Made by a program: the position numbers and the translations under genes. Below, one piece after another: positions 15,985 through 25,499 of a DNA stretch of 64,000 nucleotides; the stretch's first letter is position 1, and each line of letters starts with the position of its first letter. A model generated the notes under the pieces. The model was not told where the DNA came from. It saw only the letters and a list, made by a program, of their open reading frames with translations, and made no database searches. Source of the stretch: Blastococcus sp. TF02A-30 (GTDB taxonomy: Bacteria > Actinomycetota > Actinomycetes > Mycobacteriales > Geodermatophilaceae); contig NZ_QOHJ01000005.1 in the NCBI RefSeq assembly GCF_003319185.1, positions 248,001 through 312,000 on the forward strand. The letters run 5' to 3'.

Positions 15985-16458
15985 GTGGCGGCGACCCCGG
16001 CGGTGCGGACCCTGGAACGGGCGGAGGTGGCGCACACCCTGCACCCCTACGACCCCGAGCACCCCTCCGACCAGGGGCACGGCGAGGCCGCCGTGGCCGC
16101 GCTCGGCGCCGACCCGCGCCAGGTGTTCAAGACGCTGGTGGCCCGGGTCGACGGCGCGCTGACCGTGGCCGTCGTCCCGGTGTCCGGCACCCTCGACCTC
16201 AAGGCCCTGGCCGGCGCCGTCGGCGGCCGCAGGGCGGCGATGGCCGATCCGGCCGACGCCGAGCGGACGACGGGCTACGTTCTGGGTGGCATCAGCCCGC
16301 TCGGCCAGAAGAAGGCGCTGCCGACCGTCGTGGACGAGTCGGCGCTGGCCTTCCCGACGGTGATGGTGAGCGCCGGCAGGCGTGGCCTGCAGGTGGAGCT
16401 GGCCCCCGGCGACCTGGTGCGGCTCACCCGGGCCCGCACCGCACCGATCGGCCGCTGA
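15985..16458 (+). CDS. ybaK: Cys-tRNA(Pro) deacylase, YbaK/EbsC family
   Basis: A 157-residue editing protein that hydrolyses mischarged Cys-tRNA(Pro). [12 protein letters not shown] carries the key lysine of the YbaK fold, and [24 protein letters not shown] is the most conserved block. The GTG at 15985 ([10 protein letters not shown]) gives the family length; a GATACAGT box just upstream suggests a leaderless transcript. It is divergent from sigR. Confidence 0.93.
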   Translation: MAATPAVRTLERAEVAHTLHPYDPEHPSDQGHGEAAVAALGADPRQVFKTLVARVDGALTVAVVPVSGTLDLKALAGAVGGRRAAMADPADAERTTGYVLGGISPLGQKKALPTVVDESALAFPTVMVSAGRRGLQVELAPGDLVRLTRARTAPIGR

Positions 16459-16461
16459 CGG

Positions 16462-16848
16462 TCAGCGGTCCGGGTCGTCCTCGGCGGTGAACGGCCTGCC
16501 CGGCCAGTAGGCCCACTCCTCGAACTCCTCGACCCGGCCGTCGGGTGCGAAGCCCAGCACCCAGAGGTCGCGGTACTCCTGCTCGACCGGATCGCCGTAC
16601 CGCACCTCGAGCCGCACGACCGCCCGGCGGCCCTCGACCGCGACCGGCTCGGCGGCGACCGTGAACGACTGCCCCTGGTCGGCCAGCCAGAAGGCCCGGA
16701 TCTCGGCGTGCCCGACCTTGGGCTCCGAGTAGGGCGAGGTCCGGTAGCGGGCGTCCTGGGTGAACAGCCCGGCGACGGCGGAGAGGTCACCCCCGCGCCA
16801 CGCGCGCTCGTACTCCCCCACCCACCGCAGCACGCCGTCCCGGTCCAC
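16462..16848 (-). CDS. NTF2-like (SnoaL-type) small protein
   Basis: A 128-residue alpha+beta cone-fold protein. YERAWRGGDLSAVAGLFTQDARYRTSPY, then GHAEIRAFW and the aromatic LWVLGFAPDGRVEEFEEWAYWP end are typical of SnoaL/NTF2-like proteins. Catalytic residues vary in this family, so no reaction is assigned. The GTG at 16848 is the best start and a second GTG five codons later is possible; neither has a clear ribosome site. It is convergent with ybaK, three bases apart. Confidence 0.75.
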   Translation of the reverse strand: MDRDGVLRWVGEYERAWRGGDLSAVAGLFTQDARYRTSPYSEPKVGHAEIRAFWLADQGQSFTVAAEPVAVEGRRAVVRLEVRYGDPVEQEYRDLWVLGFAPDGRVEEFEEWAYWPGRPFTAEDDPDR

Positions 16849-16886
16849 GCCGGCACGCTGCCACAGGCTGCCCCTCCGCGGCGGGC

Positions 16887-18410
16887 TCAGCCGTACGGCG
16901 TCAGCAGCTGGTCGACGGGGGCGTGGTCGTCGGTGAGCACCTGCGCGTCGCCGACGAAGTCCGCCAGCTCCGCCCTTTCGGCGATCCGCCAGTCCGAGCC
17001 CTGCGCCTCCAGCGCACGCGCGATCGCCGCCTCCGGCAGGGACCCGCGCGAGGCCACGGCGACGACGTTGCCGCCCTCCTCGCCCGCCAGCACGGGAGCG
17101 GCGGCGAGGAGCAGGACGTGCGGGAACACCTGGCGCATCGTGGCCAGCTCCGCGCGGACGAAGCCCAGCGGCGGGTGGTCGATGAGGTTGACCGCGTAGA
17201 CGCCGTCGTCGGCGAGCGCGGCGTCGACCAGCTCGAGCGCTTCCCGGGTGGTGAGCTGCCACGGCACGGACAGGCCGCCGAACGCGTCGCCCACCACCAG
17301 GTCCCGCCCGCCCGGGGGCTCCTCCCCCAGCCCCACGCGCCCGTCGGCGACGTCGACCCGCAGCGCGTCGGAGGTCTCCAGGCCCAGCTGCTCGCGGTCG
17401 ATGGCGACCACGCCCGGATCGACCTCCACGACCCGGCTGGTCGTGCCCGGGCGCACCTCCGCCAGGTAGCGCGGCATCGTCAGCCCGCCGCCGCCGATGT
17501 GCAGCGCGGACAGCGGCTCGCCCTCCGGCGCGATCGCGTCGGTGACCGCCGCGATCGCCCGCACGTACTCGAACTCGAGGTACCGCGGGTCGGCGGTGTC
17601 GACGTAGGAGTGCCGCAGCGTGTCCAGCCAGAGCACGCGCCCGCTGCCCCGCTCCGGATCGGCGACCACGCGGGCGCAGTGGTAGGCCGTCTCCTCCTCG
17701 CAGGGGCTCGGTGCCAGGGCAGCGAGGAGCGTGCCGGCGACCGCGGCCACCAGCGCGGCCGCGGGCACGCGGCCGACCGCGGAGCCGTCCCGGCGGCGGA
17801 GCAGCACCGCGACCGCCACCCCGGTGAGCACGGTGACCACGCCGGTGGCGACGAGGATGACGCTGCTCGGCAGGACCGCGACCAGCACGAAGCCGGTGAG
17901 GAAGGTGGCCGCGATGCCGCCCAGCGTGCCGATGCCGGAGAGCCGGCCCACCACCGCCCCGGTCTCGGACAGGGTGGCGAGCTGGAGCTTGACCACCATC
18001 GGGGGCACGGCCGACAGCAGCGCGGCCGGGACGACCACCGCGACCGCGGCCAGCAGGAGCACCGCCCCGGCGTCGGCCCCGGTGAGCCACGCCCCGGTGA
18101 ACCGCACGAGGGGCAGGACGGCGACGACGCAGGCACCACCGACCACCATCAGCGGGGCGATGAGCCGGCGCGGATCGGTGCGGTCGGCAGCGGCCCCGCC
18201 CGTCCACGCGCCGAGGGCGATCGCCGCCAGCGCGAACCCGATGATCGCCGTGTTGGTCTGCAGCGTGATGCCGACGTAGGGGGCGATCAGCCGCAGCCCG
18301 ACGATCTCCAGGACCAGGACCGCGCCCGAGGAGAGGAACGTGACGGTCGCGGCCACCCAGCCGGGCAGCGCGCCGGCCGTGCCGACGGGCTCCTCCGCGG
18401 TGAGCGCCAC
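16887..18410 (-). CDS. Membrane-fused spermidine synthase-like protein
   Basis: A 507-residue fusion. Residues 1-230 hold six or seven membrane segments (starting WVAATVTFLSSGAVLVLEIVGLRLIAPYVG, typical of the fused MFS/spermidine synthase group). Residues 245-507 are a soluble Rossmann methyltransferase-like domain with ALHIGGGGLTMPRYL, VVEVDPGVV and DLVVGDAFGG. The catalytic Asp is in the DAFGG region. Whether it makes polyamines or another aminopropylated product is unknown. It starts with a GTG at 18410, two bases after the SRAP gene ends, so the two probably share a transcript. Confidence 0.85.
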   Translation of the reverse strand: MALTAEEPVGTAGALPGWVAATVTFLSSGAVLVLEIVGLRLIAPYVGITLQTNTAIIGFALAAIALGAWTGGAAADRTDPRRLIAPLMVVGGACVVAVLPLVRFTGAWLTGADAGAVLLLAAVAVVVPAALLSAVPPMVVKLQLATLSETGAVVGRLSGIGTLGGIAATFLTGFVLVAVLPSSVILVATGVVTVLTGVAVAVLLRRRDGSAVGRVPAAALVAAVAGTLLAALAPSPCEEETAYHCARVVADPERGSGRVLWLDTLRHSYVDTADPRYLEFEYVRAIAAVTDAIAPEGEPLSALHIGGGGLTMPRYLAEVRPGTTSRVVEVDPGVVAIDREQLGLETSDALRVDVADGRVGLGEEPPGGRDLVVGDAFGGLSVPWQLTTREALELVDAALADDGVYAVNLIDHPPLGFVRAELATMRQVFPHVLLLAAAPVLAGEEGGNVVAVASRGSLPEAAIARALEAQGSDWRIAERAELADFVGDAQVLTDDHAPVDQLLTPYG

Positions 18411-18411
18411 G

Positions 18412-19158
18412 TCAGAAGAGGGCGGGCTGGTCGGCCGGCTCGGCGACCTGCTCGGCGCGGGCCAGGAGCTGCGGCCCGTTGTTCTTCACGTTGTTCACCG
18501 CGGTCCCGACCGGGCGCAGCTCGAGCGCCTCGACGACCTCCGGCGGGGTGGGTGCGGCGAGCGTCTCGACGTCCTCGCGCGCCGGGTCCAGCCAGTCGGC
18601 CCAGCGGTCGGGCGGGAGCACCAGCGGCATCCGCTCGTGGATCTCGGTGAGCGCACCGACGGCCGGAGCGGTCACCACGGTGCAGGTGTAGAGCCGGTCC
18701 TCCCCGCGGCCCCAGACCTCCCACAACCCGGCGAAGGCCAGCACCGAACCGTCCTGCGGGGTGATGAAGTACGGCTGCTTGCCCGGCGAGTCCAGCCGCT
18801 TGGCCCACTCGAACCAGCCGTCGGCCGGCACCAGGCACCGCCGGGTCGCGGCCGCCTTCTTGAACGCCGGCTTCTCCGTCAGCGACTCGACCCGCGCGTT
18901 GAGCATCCGGTTGCCGACCGAGACGTCCTTGGCCCAGGACGGCACCAGCCCCCAGCGGACGGCGCGCAGCTCGCGGTGGCCCGCTCCGGTCGGCGCCCCC
19001 TCGGGGTCGCGCTCCTTCTTGTGGCGCACGACGTACACGTCCTTGGTCGGGGCGACGTTGTAGTCGGCCGGCAGCGCCGGCTGGCCCTCCGCGCGCACCG
19101 CCTCGAACTCGACCACGAGGTCCTCGGGGCTGCGGCTGGCGGCGTAGCGACCGCACAT
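18412..19158 (-). CDS. SRAP domain protease-like protein (YedK/HMCES)
   Basis: A 248-residue protein beginning MCGRY, where Cys2 becomes the N-terminal nucleophile that forms a stable thiazolidine link with abasic sites in single-stranded DNA. NARVES, PADGWFEW and HERMPLVL (active-site His) are all present. It shields abasic lesions during replication. The start is the ATG at 19158 with a GGAGG-like site (AGGTGCCCC). It is the upstream gene of a pair with the fused spermidine synthase. Confidence 0.95.
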   Translation of the reverse strand: MCGRYAASRSPEDLVVEFEAVRAEGQPALPADYNVAPTKDVYVVRHKKERDPEGAPTGAGHRELRAVRWGLVPSWAKDVSVGNRMLNARVESLTEKPAFKKAAATRRCLVPADGWFEWAKRLDSPGKQPYFITPQDGSVLAFAGLWEVWGRGEDRLYTCTVVTAPAVGALTEIHERMPLVLPPDRWADWLDPAREDVETLAAPTPPEVVEALELRPVGTAVNNVKNNGPQLLARAEQVAEPADQPALF

Positions 19159-19292
19159 GGGGCACCTCCTGGGCACGGCGACGCCGCCGACTCTAGGTGC
19201 GGCCGCCGACATCCGGCGCGGGCGTGCGGGCCGCCGCCCACCGGGTAGGGCCCCTTGACGCACACCACCGTCCAGAGACGAGGATCACCCGC

Positions 19293-20756
19293 GTGACCGC
19301 GACCCAGAACCCGCCCACTGAGCAGCCGAAGACCGCCAGCGACAGCGCCGAGCGGCGCTACGCCACGGTCAACCCCTTCACCGGCGAGACGGAGCAGGAG
19401 TTCGACTTCACCCCGACCGAGGCCGTCGACGGCATCGTCGAGCGCGCGCACGCCGCCTACCGGGAGTGGTCGCAGCGGCCGGTGCAGGAGCGCGCGGCCG
19501 TCGTGGCGCGGGCCGCGGAGCTGCTCGACGAGCGCCGCGACGAGCTCGCCGCGCTGATCACCCGGGAGATGGGCAAGCGCCGCGAGGAGGCCGCCGGCGA
19601 GCTCTTCCTCTGCTCGATGATCCTGAAGTACTACGCCGACAACGGCCCGGCGTTCCTCGAGCCGACGCCGATCCAGCCGCTCATGGGCAAGGGCGAGGCG
19701 CTCGTCGAGACACGGCCGGTCGGTGCGCTGCTGGCCATCGAGCCGTGGAACTACCCCTTCTACCAGGTGGTCCGCGTGGCCGGCCCGAACCTCGTGCTCG
19801 GGAACACGGTGATCCTCAAGCACGCCGAGATCGTCCCGCAGTGCGCGCTCGCCATCGAGCAGCTCTTCCGCGACGCCGGCGCCCCGGAGGGCGTCCTCAC
19901 CAACACGTTCCTGCGCATCGCCGACGTCGAGCAGGTCATCGCCGACCCGCGGATCGCCGGCGTCACCCTCACCGGCAGCGAGCGCGCCGGCAGCGCCGTC
20001 GGCGCGCTGGCCGGCAAGCACCTGAAGAAGTCGGTGCTCGAGCTCGGCGGCAGCGACCCGTTCATCGTGCTCGACGCCGAGGACCTGCCGGCCGTGGTCA
20101 AGGCGGCGACCTCGGGGCGCATGCAGAACACCGGCCAGGCCTGCATCGCCGCCAAGCGGCTGATCGTGACCGAGGACGTCTACGAGCCGTTCGTCGCCGG
20201 GCTCGCCCAGGCCTTCGGCACCTTCTCCCCCGGCGACCCGGCCGAGCCGGGCACCACCCTGGCGCCGCTGTCGTCGGAGCAGGCCGCCCGCGACCTGCAC
20301 GCGCAGATCCAGGACGCCGTCGACAAGGGGGCCACGGTCGTCACCGGCGGCACCCGCCCCGACCACCCGGGCGCGTTCGTGCAGCCGACGATCCTCACCG
20401 ACGTGACGCCGGACATGCGCGCCTACCACGAGGAGCTGTTCGGCCCGGCCGCCGTCGTCTACAGGGTCAAGGACGCCGACGAGGCGGTCGCGCTGGCCAA
20501 CGACAGCGTGTACGGGCTCGGCGCCACCGTCATGAGCAGCGACCTCGACCGCGCCCGCGCGGTCGCCGAGCGGATCGAGGCGGGCATGGTGTGGATCAAC
20601 CAGCCCACCGGTTCCTCCCCCGAGCTGCCCTTCGGCGGCGTGAAGCGCTCCGGTTACGGCCGCGAGCTCTCGGAGCTGGCCATGTTCGAGTTCGCCAACC
20701 GGCGGCTGCTGCGCACCGTCCCGGCCAAGACGGCGGACAAGCCGCAGGCGGGGTGA
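19293..20756 (+). CDS. Succinate-semialdehyde dehydrogenase-type aldehyde dehydrogenase
   Basis: A 487-residue NAD(P)-dependent aldehyde dehydrogenase. The catalytic glutamate is in LELGGSDPF and the nucleophilic cysteine in [20 protein letters not shown] and GNTVILKHA bind cofactor. The sequence most resembles the succinate-semialdehyde group (GabD-like), which would feed GABA carbon into the TCA cycle, but broad substrate use is common. The GTG at 19293 gives MTATQNPP. It lies upstream of aroA. Confidence 0.88.
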   Translation: MTATQNPPTEQPKTASDSAERRYATVNPFTGETEQEFDFTPTEAVDGIVERAHAAYREWSQRPVQERAAVVARAAELLDERRDELAALITREMGKRREEAAGELFLCSMILKYYADNGPAFLEPTPIQPLMGKGEALVETRPVGALLAIEPWNYPFYQVVRVAGPNLVLGNTVILKHAEIVPQCALAIEQLFRDAGAPEGVLTNTFLRIADVEQVIADPRIAGVTLTGSERAGSAVGALAGKHLKKSVLELGGSDPFIVLDAEDLPAVVKAATSGRMQNTGQACIAAKRLIVTEDVYEPFVAGLAQAFGTFSPGDPAEPGTTLAPLSSEQAARDLHAQIQDAVDKGATVVTGGTRPDHPGAFVQPTILTDVTPDMRAYHEELFGPAAVVYRVKDADEAVALANDSVYGLGATVMSSDLDRARAVAERIEAGMVWINQPTGSSPELPFGGVKRSGYGRELSELAMFEFANRRLLRTVPAKTADKPQAG

Positions 20757-20784
20757 GCCCGGGCCGTCGGGCAGGATGGCCGCC

Positions 20785-22068
20785 ATGACGGAGGTCTGGG
20801 CCACCCCGCGGCGCGCGGCGCCGGTCGACGCCGTCGTCGCGCTGCCCGGGTCCAAGTCGGTCACGGCGCGGGCGCTGGTGCTCGCGGCGCTGGCCGACGG
20901 CCCCAGCCGGCTGGTCCGCCCGCTGCGGGCGCGCGACACCGACCTGATGGCCGCCGCGCTGCGCGCGCTCGGGGTCCGGATCGAGGACGACGGCGCCGAC
21001 TGGGTGGTCACGCCCGGCCCGCTGCGCGGCCCCGCGGACGTCGACGCCGGCCTGGCCGGCACGGTGCTGCGCTTCCTGCCGCCGGTCGCCGCGCTGGCCG
21101 ACGGCGCGGTGCGCGTGGACGGCGATCCGCGGCTGCGCGAGCGGCCCAACGCCGGGCTGATCGCCGGCCTGCGGGCGCTGGGGGTCGAGATCGACGACGG
21201 CGGACGCGGGCGGGCGCCGTTCACCGTGCACGGCACCGGCCGGGTGCCTGGCGGCGCCGCCGTCGTCGACGCCAGCGAGTCCAGCCAGGTGCTCTCCGGC
21301 CTGCTCCTCGCCGCCGCCCGCTTCGACCAGGGCGCCGACCTGGAGCTCACCGGCGGGCTGCCCTCGATGCCGCACGTCGAGATGACGGTGACCACGCTGC
21401 GCGCCCACGGCGTCGACGTCGTGCGCACCGGGCGCGGCTGGCGGGTCGCCCCCGGGCCGATCGCCGCGCGGGACGTCGTCGTCGAACCGGACCTGTCCAA
21501 CGCCGCCCCCTTCCTCGCGGCGGCGCTGGTCACCGGCGGACGGGTCACCGTGCGCGACTGGCCCGACGGCAGCACCCAGCCGGGCGTCCAGCTGGACCGG
21601 TACCTGGCCGAGATGGGGGCCGAGGTCGCCCGCACCGACGACGGCGGCCTGCAGGTCACCGGGACGGGCACCGTCCGGCCGCTCGTCGCCGACCTGGGCG
21701 ACGTCAGCGAGCTCGTGCCGGTGCTGGCCGCGCTGTGCGCGCTGGCCGACGGCCGGTCCGAGCTGACCGGCATCGCGCACATGCGGGGGCACGAGACCGA
21801 CCGGCTGCAGGCCCTCGACGAGGTGCTGACCGCCGTCGGCGCCGCGGTCGAGCAGCGGGCCGACGGCCTGGTCATCACCCCGGGCCCGTCCCGCCCGGCG
21901 CGGCTGAGCTCCTACGGCGACCACCGCATGGTCATGGCCGCCGCCGTCCTCGGCCTCGCCGTCGACGGTGTCGAGGTGGCCGACCCGGGGGCGGTCGGCA
22001 AGACCCTGCCGGAGTTCGTCCGCCTCTGGGACGACGCCGTGGGCACGACCGGCGGGGTGGCCCGCTGA
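20785..22068 (+). CDS. aroA: 3-phosphoshikimate 1-carboxyvinyltransferase
   Basis: A roughly 427-residue EPSP synthase, the sixth shikimate step, joining PEP to shikimate-3-phosphate. LPGSKSVTARAL, the diverged AGTVLRFLPP block (usually GNAGTAxR), SSQVLSGLLLAAA, RGHETDRLQAL and SSYGDHRMVMA are the family motifs. An ATG at 20776 is an alternative start. The stop overlaps the putative CTG start of rsgA; this aroA-rsgA order is conserved in actinobacteria. Confidence 0.95.
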   Translation: MTEVWATPRRAAPVDAVVALPGSKSVTARALVLAALADGPSRLVRPLRARDTDLMAAALRALGVRIEDDGADWVVTPGPLRGPADVDAGLAGTVLRFLPPVAALADGAVRVDGDPRLRERPNAGLIAGLRALGVEIDDGGRGRAPFTVHGTGRVPGGAAVVDASESSQVLSGLLLAAARFDQGADLELTGGLPSMPHVEMTVTTLRAHGVDVVRTGRGWRVAPGPIAARDVVVEPDLSNAAPFLAAALVTGGRVTVRDWPDGSTQPGVQLDRYLAEMGAEVARTDDGGLQVTGTGTVRPLVADLGDVSELVPVLAALCALADGRSELTGIAHMRGHETDRLQALDEVLTAVGAAVEQRADGLVITPGPSRPARLSSYGDHRMVMAAAVLGLAVDGVEVADPGAVGKTLPEFVRLWDDAVGTTGGVAR

Positions 22069-23069
22069 GCAAGCGCAGCTACGACGAGGACGACGTCCGC
22101 TTCCGGCCCAGCCGACGTGGCTCCCGCCCGCGCACCCGCATCCGCCCGGCGCACGAGGACGCCGTCCCCGGGCTGGTCGTGTCGGTCGACCGGGGGCGGA
22201 TGACCGTGCGCGTGGACGGCCCCGAGGGGCCGGTCGACGTCACGGCGATGCGAGCCCGCGAGCTCGGCCGGCACGGCGTCGTCGTCGGCGACCGCGTGCG
22301 CGTGGTCGGCGACACCAGCGGCCGCCCGGACACGCTGGCCCGCATCGTGGTGATCGAGGAGCGGACGACCTCGCTGCGCCGCACCGCCGACGACACCGAC
22401 CCGACCGAGCGGGTGGTCGTCGCCAACGCCGACCTGCTGGTCATCGTCACCGCCGTCACCGACCCCGAGCCCGCCCTCGGCTTCCTCGACCGCTGCCTGG
22501 TCGCCGCCTACGCCGGTGGGCTCGAGCCGGTGCTGTGCCTCACCAAGACCGACCTGGCCAGCCCGCAGCCGCTGCTGGACCGCTACGCCGGGCTCGGGCT
22601 GGACGCGGTGCCGATGTCGCGGGAGCTCCCCCTGGAGGAGCTGCTCGGGCGGATCCGCGACCGGATGAGCGTCTTCGTGGGCCAGTCCGGCGTGGGCAAG
22701 TCGACGCTGGTGAACCGGCTCGTACCGGACGCGCTGCGGGCCACCGGCGACGTCAGCAAGATCGGCAAGGGCCGGCACACGTCGTCGTCCGCGGTGCTGT
22801 TCGACCTGCCCGGCGGCGGCACGGTGATCGACACCCCCGGTATCCGCTCGTTCGGCCTGGCGCACGTCACCGCCGACGACGTGCTGGTCGCGTTCGAGGA
22901 CATCGCCGAGGCCGCCACCGAGTGCCCGCCCGGGTGCGGGCACACCGCCGAGGACCCCGACTGCGCCCTGGACGCCTGGGCCGACGCCGGACCGCCGCAG
23001 CGGCACGAGCAGCTCGACGCGGTCCGGGTGCTGCTGGCCGCCGTCGGCCAGGTCGGCCCCGGCTACTAG
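22065..23069 (+). CDS. rsgA: Ribosome small-subunit GTPase RsgA
   Basis: A 334-residue circularly permuted GTPase acting in 30S maturation. The order is an OB-fold, LCLTKTDL (G4), GQSGVGKSTLVNRL (G1), DTPGIRSFG (G3) and the zinc knuckle CPPGCGHTAEDPDC. Homologues start MSKRSYDEDD; here SKRSYDEDD is preceded only by CTG at 22065, and no in-frame ATG, GTG or TTG occurs upstream. CTG overlaps the aroA stop (CTGA). A start further inside (ATG near 22201) would delete conserved sequence, so the CTG start is preferred. Confidence 0.9.
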   Translation: MSKRSYDEDDVRFRPSRRGSRPRTRIRPAHEDAVPGLVVSVDRGRMTVRVDGPEGPVDVTAMRARELGRHGVVVGDRVRVVGDTSGRPDTLARIVVIEERTTSLRRTADDTDPTERVVVANADLLVIVTAVTDPEPALGFLDRCLVAAYAGGLEPVLCLTKTDLASPQPLLDRYAGLGLDAVPMSRELPLEELLGRIRDRMSVFVGQSGVGKSTLVNRLVPDALRATGDVSKIGKGRHTSSSAVLFDLPGGGTVIDTPGIRSFGLAHVTADDVLVAFEDIAEAATECPPGCGHTAEDPDCALDAWADAGPPQRHEQLDAVRVLLAAVGQVGPGY

Positions 23070-23080
23070 GGAGACCAGCA

Positions 23081-23124
23081 CTCCCCCACCCCTCGCACGC
23101 TCGGCGCGGGCCCCTGGAGGCCGG
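23081..23124 (+). repeat. Dispersed intergenic repeat, copy B
   Basis: Contains CTCGCACGCTC followed by GGCGCGGGCCCCTGGAGGCC. It starts 12 bases after the rsgA stop and is closely related to copy A at 14664. Confidence 0.55.
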
Positions 23125-23132
23125 CCGTTCCC

Positions 23133-23891
23133 TCACGTCGCCGGCGCCCAGCCGGTGCGGTCGGACCACCGGGGCCACGGCCGTCGGTCGACGAAGAGCT
23201 CGTCCCCCATCGGTTCGTCCACGGCCTCGATCCGCAGGTCGTGACCCGCGACGGCGGCCTCCTCGGTCAGTGCCTGCACCAGCACGCAGACGCCGGTGCC
23301 CACGTCGAGCCGCACCCGGTAGCTCTCGGGGTACCGGTCGAGCTGCGGGCTCCCCCACTCCGCCTCGTCGACCGCGGCCGACCGCAGCAGCGAGCAGCAG
23401 CCGCAGCGCGGTTCGTAGGCCGCCGCCGGGCGGAGCACCGCCTCCCACGCCGGCCGCCCGCCGTGCTGGACCGCCGCCACGCCCTCCACCTCCACGCCGT
23501 CGGCGAGCTCGGCGGGGTCCAGCAGCGCGATCCAGTAGTAGTTCTGGAACATCGGGTCGCCGGACAGCTCGAACGAGTCCGGCCGGCTGTCCACCAGCCC
23601 GTCGGGCCGCAGCACGGGAGCCGGGGCACCGGGCTCCCCCGCCCAGGGCAGCTGCTCGGTGCGCCCGCCGCCGGGGCCGAACACCCCGACCCGCTGGCGG
23701 TCGCCCCGCACGACCTGCACGAGGTCGGCCGCCAGGCTCTCCACCCGCAGCGCGTCCGGTCGGCGCAGCCAGGCACGCACCGGCTCCTCCCACACCCGGT
23801 GCGGCCCGGTCCCGGTCACCGTGAAGCGCAGCGTCGACCAGCGCCACGGCGAGGACCGGGCGAGGGCGGCGAAGGCGTCCGGGGAGGTCAC
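23133..23891 (-). CDS. Conserved actinobacterial protein of unknown function
   Basis: A 252-residue soluble protein. It has a lipoprotein-like or outer-sheet pattern (FTVTGTGPHRVWEEP, DSFELSGDPMFQNYYWIALLDP, GVEVEGVAAVQHGGRPAW, VDVGTGVCVLVQAL) but no signal peptide or known catalytic motif, and a CGCC cysteine cluster mid-sequence. Some actinobacterial genes with such strands are annotated only as hypothetical. The GTG at 23891 is the chosen start. Confidence 0.65.
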   Translation of the reverse strand: MTSPDAFAALARSSPWRWSTLRFTVTGTGPHRVWEEPVRAWLRRPDALRVESLAADLVQVVRGDRQRVGVFGPGGGRTEQLPWAGEPGAPAPVLRPDGLVDSRPDSFELSGDPMFQNYYWIALLDPAELADGVEVEGVAAVQHGGRPAWEAVLRPAAAYEPRCGCCSLLRSAAVDEAEWGSPQLDRYPESYRVRLDVGTGVCVLVQALTEEAAVAGHDLRIEAVDEPMGDELFVDRRPWPRWSDRTGWAPAT

Positions 23892-23957
23892 GCGGCGAGT
23901 GTGGCGGCGCGGCCGGCAGGCCGTCGAGCCGATTCGACGACATGTCGACACGGCGAC

Positions 23958-24686
23958 TCAGATGAGGCGGGTCGTCACCGGTTTCTCGCGGCAGCCGCCG
24001 CGCCCGTCGGGCGCCAGGTGCCACGCCCGGGCGCCCTCCCGCACGGTCACCGCCTCGACCATCTCCTCGCCGACGTAGTGCAGGCCGACGCCGTCCTCGG
24101 TGGCGTAGCCGGGGGGCAGCTCGCCGCGGGCGACCATCCGGCGGTAGGGCGCGCGCCGGCGACCCGGCGAGGCGTGGTGCACGCCGTTGCTGAAGGGCAG
24201 CAGCCCGAGCCCGGCGCGCGAGGGCAGCAGCTCCTCCGACCAGGAGTCGGTGGGCCCGCCGGCGTGCCAGCACTGGCTGCCGGCACCCGAGCCGGCGAGC
24301 ACGACCCCCTCCTCCCAGCACTCGGTGAGGACCTCGTCCAGCCCGTGCGCCCGCCAGAGGGCCGCCAGGTTGACCAGGCTGCCGCCCTCGACGAGCACGA
24401 CGTCCTGGCGGAGCAGGTGCGTGCGGACGTCGGGCACGCTCGGCCGGGGGAAGAGCCGCAGGACCGAGAACTCGACGTCCTCCCGGCCGCCCAGCACCTG
24501 CTCGTAGAGCCCGACGACGCGCGGGTCGTCCCCGGCCGCCGTCGGCAGGTAGCAGAGCCGGACCGCGCCCTCCCAGAGCCAGCGGGTGCGTCCCAGCTCG
24601 AGGGCGTGCTCGATCAGCGGGAGGGTGCCGCGCTCGCCCGGTCGCGGCGCGAGCAACCCGGAGAAGGCGAACACCTGGCGCTCCAC
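23958..24686 (-). CDS. Peptidase S51 family protein (PepE/cyanophycinase-like)
   Basis: A 242-residue protein. GSGAGSQCW contains the nucleophile elbow of the S51 family (G-x-S/G-A-G-S), and VVLVEGGSLVNLAALWRAHGL plus LPFSNGVHHASPG match the fold. Peptidase E cleaves Asp-containing dipeptides and relatives hydrolyse cyanophycin, but the catalytic serine context here is altered, so the substrate is uncertain. It sits 19 bases after the DUF2087 regulator and may share its transcript. Confidence 0.85.
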   Translation of the reverse strand: MERQVFAFSGLLAPRPGERGTLPLIEHALELGRTRWLWEGAVRLCYLPTAAGDDPRVVGLYEQVLGGREDVEFSVLRLFPRPSVPDVRTHLLRQDVVLVEGGSLVNLAALWRAHGLDEVLTECWEEGVVLAGSGAGSQCWHAGGPTDSWSEELLPSRAGLGLLPFSNGVHHASPGRRRAPYRRMVARGELPPGYATEDGVGLHYVGEEMVEAVTVREGARAWHLAPDGRGGCREKPVTTRLI

Positions 24687-24705
24687 CGGCCCGCTCCCCC
24701 TCTGG

Positions 24706-25263
24706 CTAGACGTCCACCCGCCCCCCGCTGCGCCAGTAGACGCCGGCGTCGCGGGTGAGCAGCCCCTCGTCCACCAGGTATCGGCGCAGCGCGGCCACGT
24801 CGGGATGCCAGACCGCGAGCAGCGCGTTCACCTCGCGCTCGGGGTACCGGAGGCCGGGCTCGAAGACGCGCACCAGGTGGTCGAGGACGACCAGCCGCTT
24901 GCTGCGCTGGGCGGGGATGGAGACCAGCCGGCCGTCGCGGACGAACGCGGACAGGACGGCGTCCTCGGCCGGGTCGTCCGACAGCGGCTCCGGTGGCGGC
25001 GCGGCCTCGGCGGCAGCGCGCGCCGCAGCGCCGAACAGCTCCGCCCGCAGCCCCAGCTCGTGCCGGTCGCGCCGGACCAGACCGGCCCGGTCCAGCCGGC
25101 GGGCGGCGAGCGCGACGGCCTTGAGCGGCAGCCCGGAGGAGGCGGCCACCTCCTCGATGGTGCCCGCGCCCAGGGCGAGGGCCGCCACCACCTTGAGCCG
25201 GGTGGGGTCGGCCAGCAGCCCGGCGATGGTCGCGGCGTCCACGGACCGACGGTATCCAGGCAT
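24706..25263 (-). CDS. ArsR-like HTH plus DUF2087 regulator
   Basis: A 185-residue protein: an N-terminal winged helix (IAGLLADPTRLKVVAALALG, IEEVAASSGLPLKAVALAARRL) and a C-terminal DUF2087 module (RLVSIPAQRSKRLVVLDHLV, FEPGLRYPEREVNALL, YLVDEGLLTRDAGVYWR). Such proteins are predicted transcription regulators. The ATG at 25263 is used; a GTG at 25242 is also possible. It is divergent from the small gene at 25295, 31 bases apart, where an operator may lie. Confidence 0.85.
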   Translation of the reverse strand: MPGYRRSVDAATIAGLLADPTRLKVVAALALGAGTIEEVAASSGLPLKAVALAARRLDRAGLVRRDRHELGLRAELFGAAARAAAEAAPPPEPLSDDPAEDAVLSAFVRDGRLVSIPAQRSKRLVVLDHLVRVFEPGLRYPEREVNALLAVWHPDVAALRRYLVDEGLLTRDAGVYWRSGGRVDV

Positions 25264-25294
25264 TCCCCGGTCGATGCCGGGTACCGGCCCGGGC

Positions 25295-25477
25295 ATGGTG
25301 AGCCCCATCGACATCCAGAAGGCCCTGTCGGGCATGGACTACCCGGCCGGCAAGGAGGCGATCGTCTCCCACGCGGAGCAGCAGGACGCCGGCGACGACG
25401 TCCTGGAGGCCCTCCGCGGCATCGAGGACCGGGAGTACGAAGGGCCGTCGGGGGTCAGTTCAGCGGTCTTCAGCTGA
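25295..25477 (+). CDS. DUF2795 small protein
   Basis: A 60-residue protein, with a core (SPIDIQKALSGMDYPAGK, EQQDAGDDVLEALRGIEDREY) matching the DUF2795 family, common in actinobacteria and of unknown function; it has been suggested to be regulatory. The ATG at 25295 or the adjacent GTG is the start. Divergent from the DUF2087 regulator. Confidence 0.8.
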   Translation: MVSPIDIQKALSGMDYPAGKEAIVSHAEQQDAGDDVLEALRGIEDREYEGPSGVSSAVFS

Positions 25478-25499
25478 CGTCCCGCTAGGTTGGGTGCCC

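Noticed and set aside
18879-21878. A 999-codon open frame on the minus strand
   Set aside because: Shadow of the SRAP, aldehyde dehydrogenase and aroA genes, all of which have clear family motifs on the correct strands.
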